Below are positions 1-5,792 of a stretch of DNA of 5,792 nucleotides, in pieces (position 1 is the first letter of the stretch; each line of letters starts with the position of its first letter). Position numbers and translations under genes: made by a program. The notes below the pieces were generated by a model, which was not told where the DNA came from, searched no databases, and was given only the letters and a program-made list of their open reading frames with translations. Source of the stretch: Nostocaceae cyanobacterium CSSed10_463m (GTDB taxonomy: Bacteria > Cyanobacteriota > Cyanobacteriia > Cyanobacteriales > Nostocaceae); contig PWQB01000447.1 of assembly GCA_003556955.1 (NCBI GenBank), positions 1-5,792 of the forward strand, written 5' to 3'.

Positions 1-132
1 GGGATCTGGTTGAAGCCGATTGCACACAATAGCTACCTACAGATAATGGTGATATTTGGTGAGTAGAAAACTACTAAATTTTCTATTCATAGCTGATATT
101 TTGCGCCTACAGATGGAACGGTGAATATGACA
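1..132. other. Non-coding tail beyond the minus-strand operon
   Basis: No convincing gene is seen here. This stretch lies downstream of the last minus-strand gene. Positions 61-70 (GAGTAGAAAA) and 79-88 (TTTTCTATTC) form an AT-rich inverted repeat of 10 pairs, one of them G-U, around an 8-nt loop. It could be a weak transcript end for the operon, but no T-run follows it on the minus strand, so the terminator reading is only a guess. Confidence 0.35.
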
Positions 133-1089
133 TTAACGCGACTGGATAATGCGAGGAGATGCAAATACGCAAAGTTGAGCCTGTTTTTCATATCTGATAC
201 ATCCCTCCCCTGGGTAATCCTTTAAATGTAAGGCGGGATCATACACTCCTGACCATACAGCAACAAGTGCATCAGCTAATTCTAGCATCTGGGAAAAATT
301 TGTTAGTTCCCCAGGCGCTAAATTATTTGGACATAATAAAAGTTGCCATTTTACGGGTATACCCGCAGTACTGTTGTAAGCTCCTGACAAGGCTCCCGTA
401 ATTGTAGAAATGGTTTGGTTATTTAAAATTTTAGTTTCTCCTGGCCAGATACTATCCTGAATATTTGACCGTAAAACTGCCAGAGGCAAGTCTTCCAAGG
501 TGCTGAGAAAGCAGTAAAAAGCCATAGCAATTACATTACTCGGATCTGCTTCTCTACGGAATTCGGCTTGTGCCGATTCTAACCCCACTCTTTGCTCTAA
601 TAAATTATTAAGTTTTATTAATTTTTGTGGGAGAAGTGTTGATGTTTCCCCAATAAAAGTGATGATTTCTGGTATTAGGGTTTGAGGATGAAGTTTTTCG
701 GTGAAACATTGAGCGATCGCATATCCTACTGCTAATGTGCCATCTCGAACAATTGGGTCATCTCCCCATATTTGCAACAGATGCAGTAGATTTTGTCGTA
801 GGTTAGCCTGATGCTCATGAAAAAAAAGTGCCACTGGTAATGTGGCAATCATAGCTTTTGGTAAAGCACCATCAGTGATATCTAAATGAGGAGACTTTGT
901 TTGATCACCCTCTAGCCAATTATCTATATCTAATTTGCCTAACTTGATTAAGCTTTCAGTAATCAGAACTGCTATTTTGCTGACATCAGCACCAAAATAA
1001 TCATGCTGATTAGCATCCTTGGCTAAAATTTCACCCAGTAATGCTCCTGATAAAGTACCTTTATACCGATTGATCAGTGGATAGCGCAT
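133..1089 (-). CDS. ADP-ribosylglycohydrolase-fold protein, probably catalytically degenerate
   Basis: A 318-aa protein read from the ATG at 1089. A TTG at 1101 would add four residues, but the ATG is preferred because MRYPLINRYKG then leads straight into the family's usual N-terminal helix; no clear RBS supports either start. The layout follows DraG/ADP-ribosylhydrolases: an N-terminal GTLSGALLGE (residues 11-20), a central DGALPKAMIATLP (73-85) resembling the family's GNGAxMR..P segment, a following DDP...GTLAVGYAIA helix (110-125), and a C-terminal TGALSGAYNSTAGIPVKW (231-248). Family members normally bind two metal ions through an N-terminal TDDT-like motif and a C-terminal GDTDT-like motif. 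Here the equivalent places read GADVS (33-37) and NNQTIS (223-228), and the usual GD of the first helix is GE. It is therefore probably a pseudoenzyme or binding protein; its substrate is unknown. It starts 24 nt after the aroQ stop, so co-transcription is likely. Confidence 0.75.
   Translation of the reverse strand: MRYPLINRYKGTLSGALLGEILAKDANQHDYFGADVSKIAVLITESLIKLGKLDIDNWLEGDQTKSPHLDITDGALPKAMIATLPVALFFHEHQANLRQNLLHLLQIWGDDPIVRDGTLAVGYAIAQCFTEKLHPQTLIPEIITFIGETSTLLPQKLIKLNNLLEQRVGLESAQAEFRREADPSNVIAMAFYCFLSTLEDLPLAVLRSNIQDSIWPGETKILNNQTISTITGALSGAYNSTAGIPVKWQLLLCPNNLAPGELTNFSQMLELADALVAVWSGVYDPALHLKDYPGEGCIRYEKQAQLCVFASPRIIQSR
713..720. repeat. HIP1 palindrome GCGATCGC
   Basis: Exact copy of the 8-bp highly iterated palindrome that is over-represented in many cyanobacterial genomes. 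It lies inside the ADP-ribosylglycohydrolase-like gene and is useful mainly as a taxonomic signature. Confidence 0.85.
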
Positions 1090-1113
1090 ATTCACAAACA
1101 AATAAATCTTAAC

Positions 1114-1572
1114 TTATTTATTGCGTAAATGATGCACTAGAGCCTGTAAGCCCAGTAAGTAACTTTGCACACCAAAACCACTTATTTGTCCAATGGCTAC
1201 GGGAGCGATGAAAGAATGGTGGCGGAAGTCTTCCCGGCGATAAATATTGCTCAGATGGACCTCTACTGTAGGTAGGTTAACACCAGCGATCGCATCCCGC
1301 AAAGCCACACTAGTATGGGTGTAAGCTCCGGCATTAATTAAAATTCCCTGATGTTTTCCTAAAGCCCCATGAATAGTATCTACTAAAACCCCCTCATGAT
1401 TTGACTGCACGCAAACCACTTGCGCCTGAAACTTCAAAGCCTCTGCTTCTAACAAGCGATTAATTTCAGCCAGTCCCAAGGAACCATAAATTCCTGGTTC
1501 TCGCTGTCCGAGTAAATTTAAATTTGGCCCGTGCAGCACTAAAATACTGGTCAGTGGTGAAGATGAGTTCAA
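1114..1572 (-). CDS. aroQ: Type II 3-dehydroquinate dehydratase
   Basis: A 152-aa protein of the usual length for the dodecameric type II enzyme. It converts 3-dehydroquinate to 3-dehydroshikimate, the third step of the shikimate pathway to aromatic amino acids and related compounds, in the cytosol. The family signature [16 protein letters not shown] is at residues 11-26. Catalytic positions by comparison with the M. tuberculosis enzyme are R24 and Y29 (flexible lid), N80 in [11 protein letters not shown]106 in VEVHLSNI and R113 in YRREDFR; all are present, so the enzyme should be active. The start is the TTG at 1572: no in-frame ATG or GTG lies between the upstream stop at 1606-1608 and the conserved LVLHGPN block. 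The segment before it (AAAGAA) is a poor RBS. The gene begins 14 nt after the stop of the 45-codon gene upstream, which suggests translational coupling. Confidence 0.96.
   Translation of the reverse strand: MNSSSPLTSILVLHGPNLNLLGQREPGIYGSLGLAEINRLLEAEALKFQAQVVCVQSNHEGVLVDTIHGALGKHQGILINAGAYTHTSVALRDAIAGVNLPTVEVHLSNIYRREDFRHHSFIAPVAIGQISGFGVQSYLLGLQALVHHLRNK
1286..1293. repeat. HIP1 palindrome GCGATCGC
   Basis: Second exact copy of the cyanobacterial HIP1 octamer, inside aroQ. Confidence 0.85.
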
Positions 1573-1586
1573 TTTCTTTGGGCTGC

Positions 1587-1724
1587 TTAACGGCGACGTG
1601 TTCGCTCATGCACAGGAATCGGAATTAGTTCCGGCTCCGGCTCGCATTCTGGCCCTAATAAGCCTTCAATGAGCTTGCGTGCCAACGCCTTCAGCTTTTC
1701 TAGCACTTTATCTATATAGTCCAT
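1587..1724 (-). CDS. Small 45-aa protein: amphipathic helix, Pro/Glu stretch, basic tail
   Basis: ATG at 1724 to TAA at 1587-1589, giving a 45-aa product that is easily missed because of its length. Residues 1-24 ([20 protein letters not shown], then GLLG) form a clear amphipathic helix with I4, V7, L8, L11, L14, L18, I19, L22 and L23 on one face and Lys/Arg/Glu on the other. Residues 25-38 are rich in Pro and Glu ([14 protein letters not shown]), and the protein ends in RTRRR. There is one cysteine (C27) and no signal peptide. An AGGAG lies 11 nt upstream of the ATG. The gene sits between topA and aroQ on the same strand, ending 14 nt before the aroQ start. The ordered composition, the RBS and the tight packing argue for a real gene. 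The function is not recognised; membrane-surface or protein binding through the helix is only a guess. Confidence 0.72.
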   Translation of the reverse strand: MDYIDKVLEKLKALARKLIEGLLGPECEPEPELIPIPVHERTRRR

Positions 1725-1735
1725 TGAACTGACTG

Positions 1736-1740
1736 CTCCT
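1736..1740 (-). promoter_or_regulatory. Ribosome binding site of the 45-codon gene
   Basis: AGGAG on the minus strand, 11 nt before the ATG at 1724. It is the best Shine-Dalgarno match in the minus-strand operon, and may load ribosomes that continue into aroQ, whose own site is weak. Confidence 0.55.
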
Positions 1741-1946
1741 GAGATACTACCTCAATATTTTGACTAATAGCTACGCATCATAACTTGCGTACTTTCGCAC
1801 TTTTAGTTTGAGAATGGGCTGATACAAACTGACGAATTCTGAAAGTGAGCTACTTCGAGAATTTGGAGTTGTGATTCCCCTTACTTTTTAGAGTATCACA
1901 TTACAAACGTACAAAATGGCATTTCACCCATGATCTGTGTGCTGAA

Positions 1947-2007
1947 TCAAGAGCCAAAAGTCCAGAGTTAGCAAGTTTTACAACCACTATGGACTTTTGA
2001 TTCTTGA
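1947..2007. repeat. Long imperfect inverted repeat after the topA stop
   Basis: The arms TCAAGAGCCAAAAGTCCA (1947-1964) and TGGACTTTTGATTCTTGA (1990-2007) are complementary over 18 bp except for two adjacent positions, around a 25-nt loop. The structure begins 7 nt after the topA stop codon in the direction of transcription. It may protect or end the topA mRNA, but no T-run follows on the minus strand, so it is not a standard intrinsic terminator. It could equally be a copy of a dispersed intergenic repeat. Confidence 0.6.
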
Positions 2008-2013
2008 CCTTAA

Positions 2014-4686
2014 TTAACCCTCGGCATCATTTTTTTTAGCACTGGTCTTAGATGATTTAGCAGTTGACTTAGATGACTGCGACGAAGTTCGCCTCCGAGA
2101 GGTTGTTGATTGACTCGTTTTGCGAGTAGTTTTTTTAGTAGATGCTTTGGTTGCTAATAATTCTAGGGCTGTAGATAGTGTAATGTCTTCTACCGATTGG
2201 CCTTCTGGTATACTCACATTAATTTTGCCGTGCTTAATATAAGGGCCATAGGGGCCATCATAAATATTCACAGGAGTTCCTTCTTCTGGGTGCATACCCA
2301 ATTCACGTAAAGCCGCCTTAGACTTGCTACTACTAGCGCCACGTCCCTTTTTCGGTTCGGCTAATAACTCCAATGCCCTTTCCAGGGAAACTGTTAACAC
2401 ATTATCAGCCGCTTTGAGAGAGCGATAGTCTTTGCCGTCCTTACCCTGGTCATGAACTACATAAGGGCCAAAACGCCCCAAACTAGCTTGAATCTTCTTA
2501 CCTGTGTCAGGATGTACTCCCAATGTCCGGGGTAGAGCCAAAAGACCCACAGCCATGTCTAAGGTGACATTTTCGGGAGTGACACCTTTAGGTAGAGAAG
2601 TTTGTTTGGGTTTGGGATTTTCTTCGGTTTTATCACCCAACTGCACATAAGGACCGTAAGTGCCAATTTTGAGATAAATTGGTTCGCCCGTTTCAGGATG
2701 CCGACCTACTTGGTCAGGCCCCACTGTTTTTTGCCTGAGTAGGACTTCTACCTGTTTCGGGTCAAGGTCGGAGGGTGTCAGGTCTTTGGGAATTGAGGCA
2801 GTAACCACAGTGCCATCATTATCCACTTCGATGTAGGGGCCATATTTGCCAATACGGACTTTAGCCTCTAAATTTTCCAGTAATACTGTTCTGGCTTGAC
2901 CAGCATCAATTTGACTTTCCTGTTCTTTGACTAAAGTTTCTAAACCTTTGTCTCCCAGATAAAACTCCCGTAAATAGGGCAACCACTTAGCTTCGCCTGT
3001 GGCAATATCATCTAAGGTTTGTTCCATCTTGGAGGTGAAACTGGGGTCTACAACATCCGGGAAATGCTTTTCTAGGAGGTTGGTGACGGCAAAAGCTGTG
3101 AAAGTCGGAATCAAGGCATTACTCACCAATTGGGCGTAACCCTTATCGATGATTGTGCCGATGATGCTGGCGTAGGTACTAGGACGACCAATGCCTTCAC
3201 TTTCTAAAGTTTTGACTAGACTAGCTTCGGTATATCTTGCTGGTGGTTGGGTTTCGTGACCTACGGCTTCTAAATCAGTACATTTTGGATGATCACCCAC
3301 TTTCAAACTAGGCAAAATCACTTCCTGATCTTCTAAAGCCGCATCTGGATCATCTGACCCCTCCACATAAGCACGCAAGAATCCCGGAAAATCAATGCGC
3401 TTACCAGAAGAACGAAAGCCAGCGTCTTCAACTTGCAACTGGACACTAATTTGGGTCTGCCGACAGTCAGCCATTTGACTGGCTACAGTCCGCTTCCAAA
3501 TCAAGTCATAAACCGCAAGTTCCCGGCCACTTAAACCAGTTTCTTGGGGAGTACGGAAAGTACTACCAGCCGGACGAATAGCTTCGTGGGCTTCTTGTGC
3601 GCCTTTCGATTTGGTGGTGTATTGCCGAGGTTGGGGGCTGAGGTAGTTTTTACCATAAAGTTGTTCTACACAGCTACGAGCAGCTGTCAGCGCCTGATCA
3701 GATAAATGTACTGAATCTGTACGCATATAGGTGATATACCCTTGCTCATACAAACTCTGGGCAATCCGCATGGTGTCTCTGGCTGAGAGGCGCAGTTTGC
3801 GGTTGGATTCTTGTTGCAGTGTGGAAGTAGTAAAAGGTGGCGCAGGTTTACGCGTTACCGGGCGTTCATCGATGCTGTTGACGTTCCAGGTTTTCCCGGT
3901 CAAACGTTCCTGGAGAGCTAAAGCTTGCTCTTCATTCAGCAACAAGACATTGCGCCCGGCGGTAATTTGTCCAGTGGCGGCATCAAAATCGCTACCAGTG
4001 GCTATTTTGGTTCCTCCCAGTGTGGTCAATTGGGCAGCAAAGGCAGTTTTTTCCTGCATCAAGCTAGCTTTTAAATCCCAATATGTACCTTCATGGAAAG
4101 CACGGCGTTGGCGTTCCTTTTTGACTAACAGTCGCACAGCCACAGATTGTACTCGCCCAGCAGATAATCCCCAGGCGATTTTTTTCCACAACAGGGGAGA
4201 CAGGGTATAGCCCACCAATCGATCCAAAATGCGCCGTGTTTCTTGGGCGCGAACTAACTGCTCATCAATATTGCGGCAGTTTTTCAAAGCTTTTTTTATA
4301 GCTTCTTGAGTAATTTCGTGAAACACCATCCGCTTAGTCGGAACTTTGGGTTTCAGCAATTGGTACAAATGCCAACTGATGCTTTCACCTTCCCGGTCTT
4401 CGTCAGTTGCCAAAATCAGTTCATCAACACCTTTGAGGGCATCTTTGAGCTGGGTAACAACCTTCTTTTTGTCTTTGGGGACAACATACACCGGTTCAAA
4501 GTCTGCGTCTATATTTACCCCCAGCTGCGCCCACCGTTCCGCTTTCACGGCGGCGGGAATTTCACTAGCCGATTGGGGTAGGTCACGGACATGACCCATA
4601 GACGCTTCCACCCGATAGTCTTTTGGCAGGTAGTTGCGAATGGTACGAGCTTTGGTCGGAGATTCGACGATGACGAGAGTTGACAT
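2014..4686 (-). CDS. topA: DNA topoisomerase I (type IA, omega protein)
   Basis: An 890-aa enzyme that relaxes negative supercoils by cutting one DNA strand, forming a 5'-phosphotyrosine link and passing the other strand through. The N-terminal TOPRIM domain (about 1-120) shows VESPTKA with E8, GHVRDLP with H32, and the metal-binding DEDREGE with D95, D97 and E99. The catalytic tyrosine is Y320 in YITYMRTDS, one position off E. coli Y319, followed by R322. The GIGRPSTYA segment is at 498-506. The C-terminus has no CxxC zinc fingers; it carries four GxYGPY-type repeats (KYGPYIE near 614, TYGPYVQ near 676, RFGPYVV near 738, PYGPYIK near 812) and a Lys/Ser/Thr/Arg-rich tail from about 846, likely a disordered DNA-binding end. 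This arrangement is normal for cyanobacteria. The ATG at 4686 gives the standard [13 protein letters not shown] start; no clear RBS precedes it. Confidence 0.98.
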   Translation of the reverse strand: MSTLVIVESPTKARTIRNYLPKDYRVEASMGHVRDLPQSASEIPAAVKAERWAQLGVNIDADFEPVYVVPKDKKKVVTQLKDALKGVDELILATDEDREGESISWHLYQLLKPKVPTKRMVFHEITQEAIKKALKNCRNIDEQLVRAQETRRILDRLVGYTLSPLLWKKIAWGLSAGRVQSVAVRLLVKKERQRRAFHEGTYWDLKASLMQEKTAFAAQLTTLGGTKIATGSDFDAATGQITAGRNVLLLNEEQALALQERLTGKTWNVNSIDERPVTRKPAPPFTTSTLQQESNRKLRLSARDTMRIAQSLYEQGYITYMRTDSVHLSDQALTAARSCVEQLYGKNYLSPQPRQYTTKSKGAQEAHEAIRPAGSTFRTPQETGLSGRELAVYDLIWKRTVASQMADCRQTQISVQLQVEDAGFRSSGKRIDFPGFLRAYVEGSDDPDAALEDQEVILPSLKVGDHPKCTDLEAVGHETQPPARYTEASLVKTLESEGIGRPSTYASIIGTIIDKGYAQLVSNALIPTFTAFAVTNLLEKHFPDVVDPSFTSKMEQTLDDIATGEAKWLPYLREFYLGDKGLETLVKEQESQIDAGQARTVLLENLEAKVRIGKYGPYIEVDNDGTVVTASIPKDLTPSDLDPKQVEVLLRQKTVGPDQVGRHPETGEPIYLKIGTYGPYVQLGDKTEENPKPKQTSLPKGVTPENVTLDMAVGLLALPRTLGVHPDTGKKIQASLGRFGPYVVHDQGKDGKDYRSLKAADNVLTVSLERALELLAEPKKGRGASSSKSKAALRELGMHPEEGTPVNIYDGPYGPYIKHGKINVSIPEGQSVEDITLSTALELLATKASTKKTTRKTSQSTTSRRRTSSQSSKSTAKSSKTSAKKNDAEG

Positions 4687-4687
4687 G

Positions 4688-4758
4688 GAAATTTCAAGAA
4701 AAAGAGTAGCTGTCCAGCTAAACAGTCAAATTGAGGTAATTTCGGTGAAATTTCAAGA
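4688..4758. repeat. 12-bp direct repeat flanking the topA leader
   Basis: GAAATTTCAAGA occurs exactly at 4688-4699 and again at 4747-4758, 59 bp apart from start to start. The first copy almost touches the topA start codon. Each copy contains the palindrome GAAATTTC. It may be a pair of protein-binding sites or a chance duplication in AT-rich DNA. Confidence 0.45.
4707..4720. promoter_or_regulatory. Perfect inverted repeat upstream of topA, possible operator
   Basis: TAGCTG-TC-CAGCTA is a 6+2+6 inverted repeat centred about 27 bp upstream of the topA ATG. The 2-nt centre is too small for a stable RNA loop, so a DNA-binding site for a dimeric regulator fits better. No known regulator motif is recognised. 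Confidence 0.3.
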
Positions 4759-5193
4759 TAAAACGTCACGCTTAGGGCTGTGATTTCATCCTCAAACAAG
4801 CTGCCTGCTAGGGCGAAAAGACGCTAAATTAATGGCGGAGCTTTTCCTAGAGGATAGGTTAGAGGAATGCTGGATATAAATTGCCAGCTATTTCAATCTT
4901 TAACTTATCTAGGGCATAATTGGCGAATATAGTTTTCAAAATACCCCTGAAGTTTAATAACGCTAATACCTTACCTTAACTCCTTTAATCGAAATGGCGA
5001 CAGTGAAGACAGGATCGAGGAGGCAAAAATTTAAGATAAAAAATAGTAAATATATGAAAATTCCATTTATCCTACCATATACACGCAAAAAAATGCAAAG
5101 TTTAAGCTTTTTATTCGGAAAAGTTATGTTAGCATTTGCTTAGAGTAGTTATGTTCGGCGATACGGATCTTGTTTTTAGTTATAAATGCAAGC

Positions 5194-5238
5194 GGCTCTC
5201 CGGATAAACATCTCTGCATCAATGGATTCTGGAGAGTT
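5194..5238 (+). promoter_or_regulatory. Leader hairpin that would hide the rbp ribosome binding site
   Basis: The RBS GGAGAG (5231-5236) is perfectly complementary to CTCTCC at 5196-5201. Pairing extends on both sides (5194-5204 with 5228-5238) to 11 consecutive pairs, three of them G-U, around a 23-nt loop. A second segment in the loop, TCTCT at 5211-5215, could pair with part of the same RBS instead. The RBS itself lies 4 nt before the ATG, so it is the true translation signal. Cyanobacterial rbp genes are often cold-induced, with regulation in the leader, so this may be a temperature- or protein-sensitive switch; that role is inferred. Confidence 0.5.
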
Positions 5239-5240
5239 TC

Positions 5241-5528
5241 ATGTCAATTTACGTAGGCAACCTATCCTACAGCGTCACCGAAGACGACCTCAGCAAAGTA
5301 TTTTCCGATTACGGCACTGTTAAGCGAGTTCAATTACCCACAGATAGGGAAACCGGACGCGCACGGGGTTTTGGTTTCGTAGAAATGGAATCAGAAGCCG
5401 CAGAAGATGCTGCGATTGAGGCTCTAGATGGTGCGGAATGGATGGGTCGCGCAATGAAAGTTAATAAAGCTAGACCACGGGAGGAAAAAGGTAGTCGCTC
5501 TGGTGGTGGCTATTCACCACGCTATTAA
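5241..5528 (+). CDS. rbp: RNA-binding protein, cyanobacterial RRM (Rbp) family
   Basis: A 95-aa protein made of one RNA recognition motif (about residues 2-78) and a short C-terminal tail. RNP2 is IYVGNL (3-8) and RNP1 is RGFGFVEM (42-49), with the aromatic residues Y4, F44 and F46 that stack on RNA bases. LPTDRETGRARGFGFVEM and ALDGAEWMGRAMKVNKARPRE closely match the Rbp proteins of Anabaena and Nostoc, several of which rise in the cold. The tail (EEKGSRSGGGYSPRY) is much shorter than the long Gly-rich end of RbpA1-type members, so it is nearer the short-tailed subgroup; the exact paralogue cannot be fixed. The start is secure: GGAGAG lies 4 nt upstream and MSIYVGNL is the family's typical start. 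No rpsU follows, unlike some rbp loci. The gene is divergent from topA and appears monocistronic. Confidence 0.95.
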   Translation: MSIYVGNLSYSVTEDDLSKVFSDYGTVKRVQLPTDRETGRARGFGFVEMESEAAEDAAIEALDGAEWMGRAMKVNKARPREEKGSRSGGGYSPRY

Positions 5529-5536
5529 GCCTCAAT

Positions 5537-5626
5537 GAGTGCTGAGTGCTTACTTTGAGTGCTGAGTGCTGAGTGAAAATTAGAAATATAGCAAAGTGCT
5601 GAGTGCTGAGTGCTGAGTGCTGAGTG
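5537..5626. repeat. Heptanucleotide tandem repeats (GAGTGCT type, STRR)
   Basis: Copies of the 7-mer GAGTGCT appear in three blocks: two units at 5537-5550, about 2.7 units at 5557-5575, and four units plus a partial one at 5595-5626. Short stretches of unrelated sequence separate them. Heptamer short tandemly repeated repetitive sequences are a known mark of heterocystous cyanobacterial genomes and lie mostly between genes. Unit number probably varies between strains. The unit length of 7 and the position just after a stop codon argue against coding. The minus-strand frame here encodes only repeated HSALSTQ-like residues and is not a gene. Confidence 0.9.
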
Positions 5627-5627
5627 G

Positions 5628-5689
5628 GTAGGGGCGGGTTCAAGAGTCAGTCTGTGTTTCGTCGAAATCCTTAGTAAACCCGCCCGTAC
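5628..5689. repeat. GC-rich inverted repeat (GGGCGGGTT / AACCCGCCC)
   Basis: GTAGGGGCGGGTT (5628-5640) pairs with AACCCGCCCGTAC (5677-5689) over 13 positions with one mismatch, around a 36-nt loop that itself contains TTTCG-T-CGAAA (5657-5667). The arms are far richer in GC than the surroundings. From memory, similar GTAGGGGCGGGTTT...ACCCGCCCCTAC elements are common between genes in Nostoc-type genomes, so this is probably a copy of a dispersed, possibly non-autonomous mobile, repeat. It is not followed by a T-run. Confidence 0.7.
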
Positions 5690-5734
5690 ATCAAGGCTTT
5701 CAGCAATCAACAATGTCCTCACGTGTATGCGTAG

Positions 5735-5743
5735 TGCTATAAT
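5735..5743 (+). promoter_or_regulatory. Extended -10 promoter motif TGCTATAAT
   Basis: A perfect TATAAT (5738-5743) preceded by TGn, the extended -10 form that can work without a -35. The hexamer 17 bp upstream, GTCCTC, is not a -35. The predicted start site is near 5749-5751, at the base of the terminator hairpin that follows. It could drive a very short RNA or a gene beyond the window. Confidence 0.4.
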
Positions 5744-5746
5744 TCT

Positions 5747-5790
5747 AAAATTAGCAGTTCAGTACTTCACTGATCTGCTAATTTTTTATT
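5747..5790 (+). terminator. Rho-independent terminator hairpin with T-run
   Basis: AAAATTAGCAG (5747-5757) pairs perfectly with CTGCTAATTTT (5775-5785). Inside, after a T-T mismatch, TCAGT (5759-5763) pairs with ACTGA (5769-5773) around the 5-nt loop ACTTC. The right arm runs into TTTTTTATT. This is a strong intrinsic terminator in the plus direction, about 220 nt after the rbp stop and the first such signal there. The A-run on the left arm may also allow weak stopping of transcription from the other side. Confidence 0.8.
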
Positions 5791-5792
5791 GA

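Larger units (their letters stand above)
1725..2013. other. Intergenic region between topA and the small gene
   Basis: This 289-nt stretch has no coding sequence that I can support. It should hold the 3' end of the topA transcript and possibly a promoter for the three-gene unit downstream. A minus-strand TATGAT hexamer (1777-1782) could be a -10 element, but no matching -35 is seen. The main recognisable structure is the inverted repeat at 1947-2007. Confidence 0.5.
4687..5240. other. Divergent control region between topA and rbp
   Basis: This 554-nt AT-rich stretch has no strongly supported gene. It must contain the minus-strand promoter of topA and the plus-strand promoter and leader of the RNA-binding protein gene. 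On the topA side it holds a 12-bp direct repeat and a short inverted repeat, listed separately, plus a hairpin at 4808-4850 (CTAG...AAAAG against CTTTTCCTAG with a bulge). On the rbp side, TATGTT near 5125 with TTTAAG 18 bp before it, or TATAAA at 5181-5186, are possible promoter elements, none close to consensus. A plus-strand reading frame of 49 codons (4994-5143) is open but lacks an RBS. Confidence 0.5.

Noticed and set aside
1870..1900. TGTGAT...ATCACA arms resembling a CRP-type site
   Set aside because: The arms are separated by 19 nt, far more than the 6 nt of a CRP/SyCRP1 site, and a 6-bp match is expected by chance in this length.
3731..4210. Plus-strand open frame of 159 codons opposite topA
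   Set aside because: It lies wholly inside the well-supported topA gene on the other strand, has no recognisable domain, and its composition is that of an antisense shadow.
4306..4594. Two overlapping plus-strand frames of 91 and 82 codons opposite the topA N-terminus
   Set aside because: They are antisense to the conserved TOPRIM domain and overlap each other in different frames; no family features are seen.
4545..4799. Minus-strand 84-codon frame overlapping the topA start
   Set aside because: It overlaps the first 142 bases of topA out of frame and shows no motif or RBS.
5537..5626. Repeated units considered as a CRISPR array
   Set aside because: The unit is 7 nt and directly tandem; there are no 25-40 nt repeats with unique spacers of even length and no cas genes.
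5525..5722. Minus-strand frame of 65 codons downstream of rbp
   Set aside because: Much of it is translation of the heptamer repeats (HSALSTQ units), so it is a by-product of the tandem repeat.
5610..5792. Plus-strand 60-codon frame reaching the window end
   Set aside because: It runs through repeats, the promoter motif and the terminator hairpin, with no RBS and no recognised similarity.
1..5792. Search for NtcA-type GTAN8TAC sites, tRNA or rRNA genes, and transposase genes
   Set aside because: Reading by eye, no promoter-placed GTAN8TAC, no tRNA cloverleaf or rRNA segment, and no transposase motif was found; a covariance-model scan would be needed for a firm negative.

Overview
This window looks like chromosomal DNA from a filamentous, probably heterocyst-forming cyanobacterium of the Nostoc/Anabaena group. 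Four things point there: two copies of the HIP1 palindrome GCGATCGC; heptanucleotide tandem repeats of the GAGTGCT type; a small cyanobacterial-type RRM protein; and a topoisomerase I with GxYGPY repeats and a Lys/Ser/Thr-rich tail in place of zinc fingers. This is inferred from sequence features and remembered families, not from a database search.

Left and centre (133-4686) is a run of four genes on the minus strand. In transcription order they are topA (DNA topoisomerase I, 890 aa), a 45-codon small gene at 1587-1724, aroQ (type II 3-dehydroquinate dehydratase, TTG start) and a protein with the ADP-ribosylglycohydrolase fold whose metal-binding aspartate motifs appear to be lost. The last three are tightly packed (gaps of 14 and 24 nt) and look like one operon. 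topA is separated from them by 289 nt carrying a long imperfect inverted repeat just after its stop codon.

Right of topA, 554 nt of AT-rich non-coding DNA (4687-5240) separates it from a divergent plus-strand gene (5241-5528) for a 95-aa RNA-binding protein of the cyanobacterial Rbp family. The space next to topA holds a 12-bp direct repeat and a short perfect inverted repeat. The RBS of the rbp gene is complementary to a segment about 30 nt upstream, giving a possible 11-bp RNA stem that would hide it; this suggests structure-based (perhaps temperature-dependent) control of translation.

Downstream of rbp (5529-5792) there is no gene. It holds two clusters of the heptamer repeat, a GC-rich inverted repeat (GGGCGGGTT / AACCCGCCC), an extended -10 promoter motif and, immediately after it, a strong hairpin-plus-T-run terminator. 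That last pair could be the end of the rbp unit, the leader of a gene beyond the window, or a very short RNA.

Functionally the genes are housekeeping: DNA supercoiling, the shikimate pathway and RNA binding. The most notable parts are the small gene, the degenerate ADP-ribosylglycohydrolase, and the RNA-level control elements around rbp.
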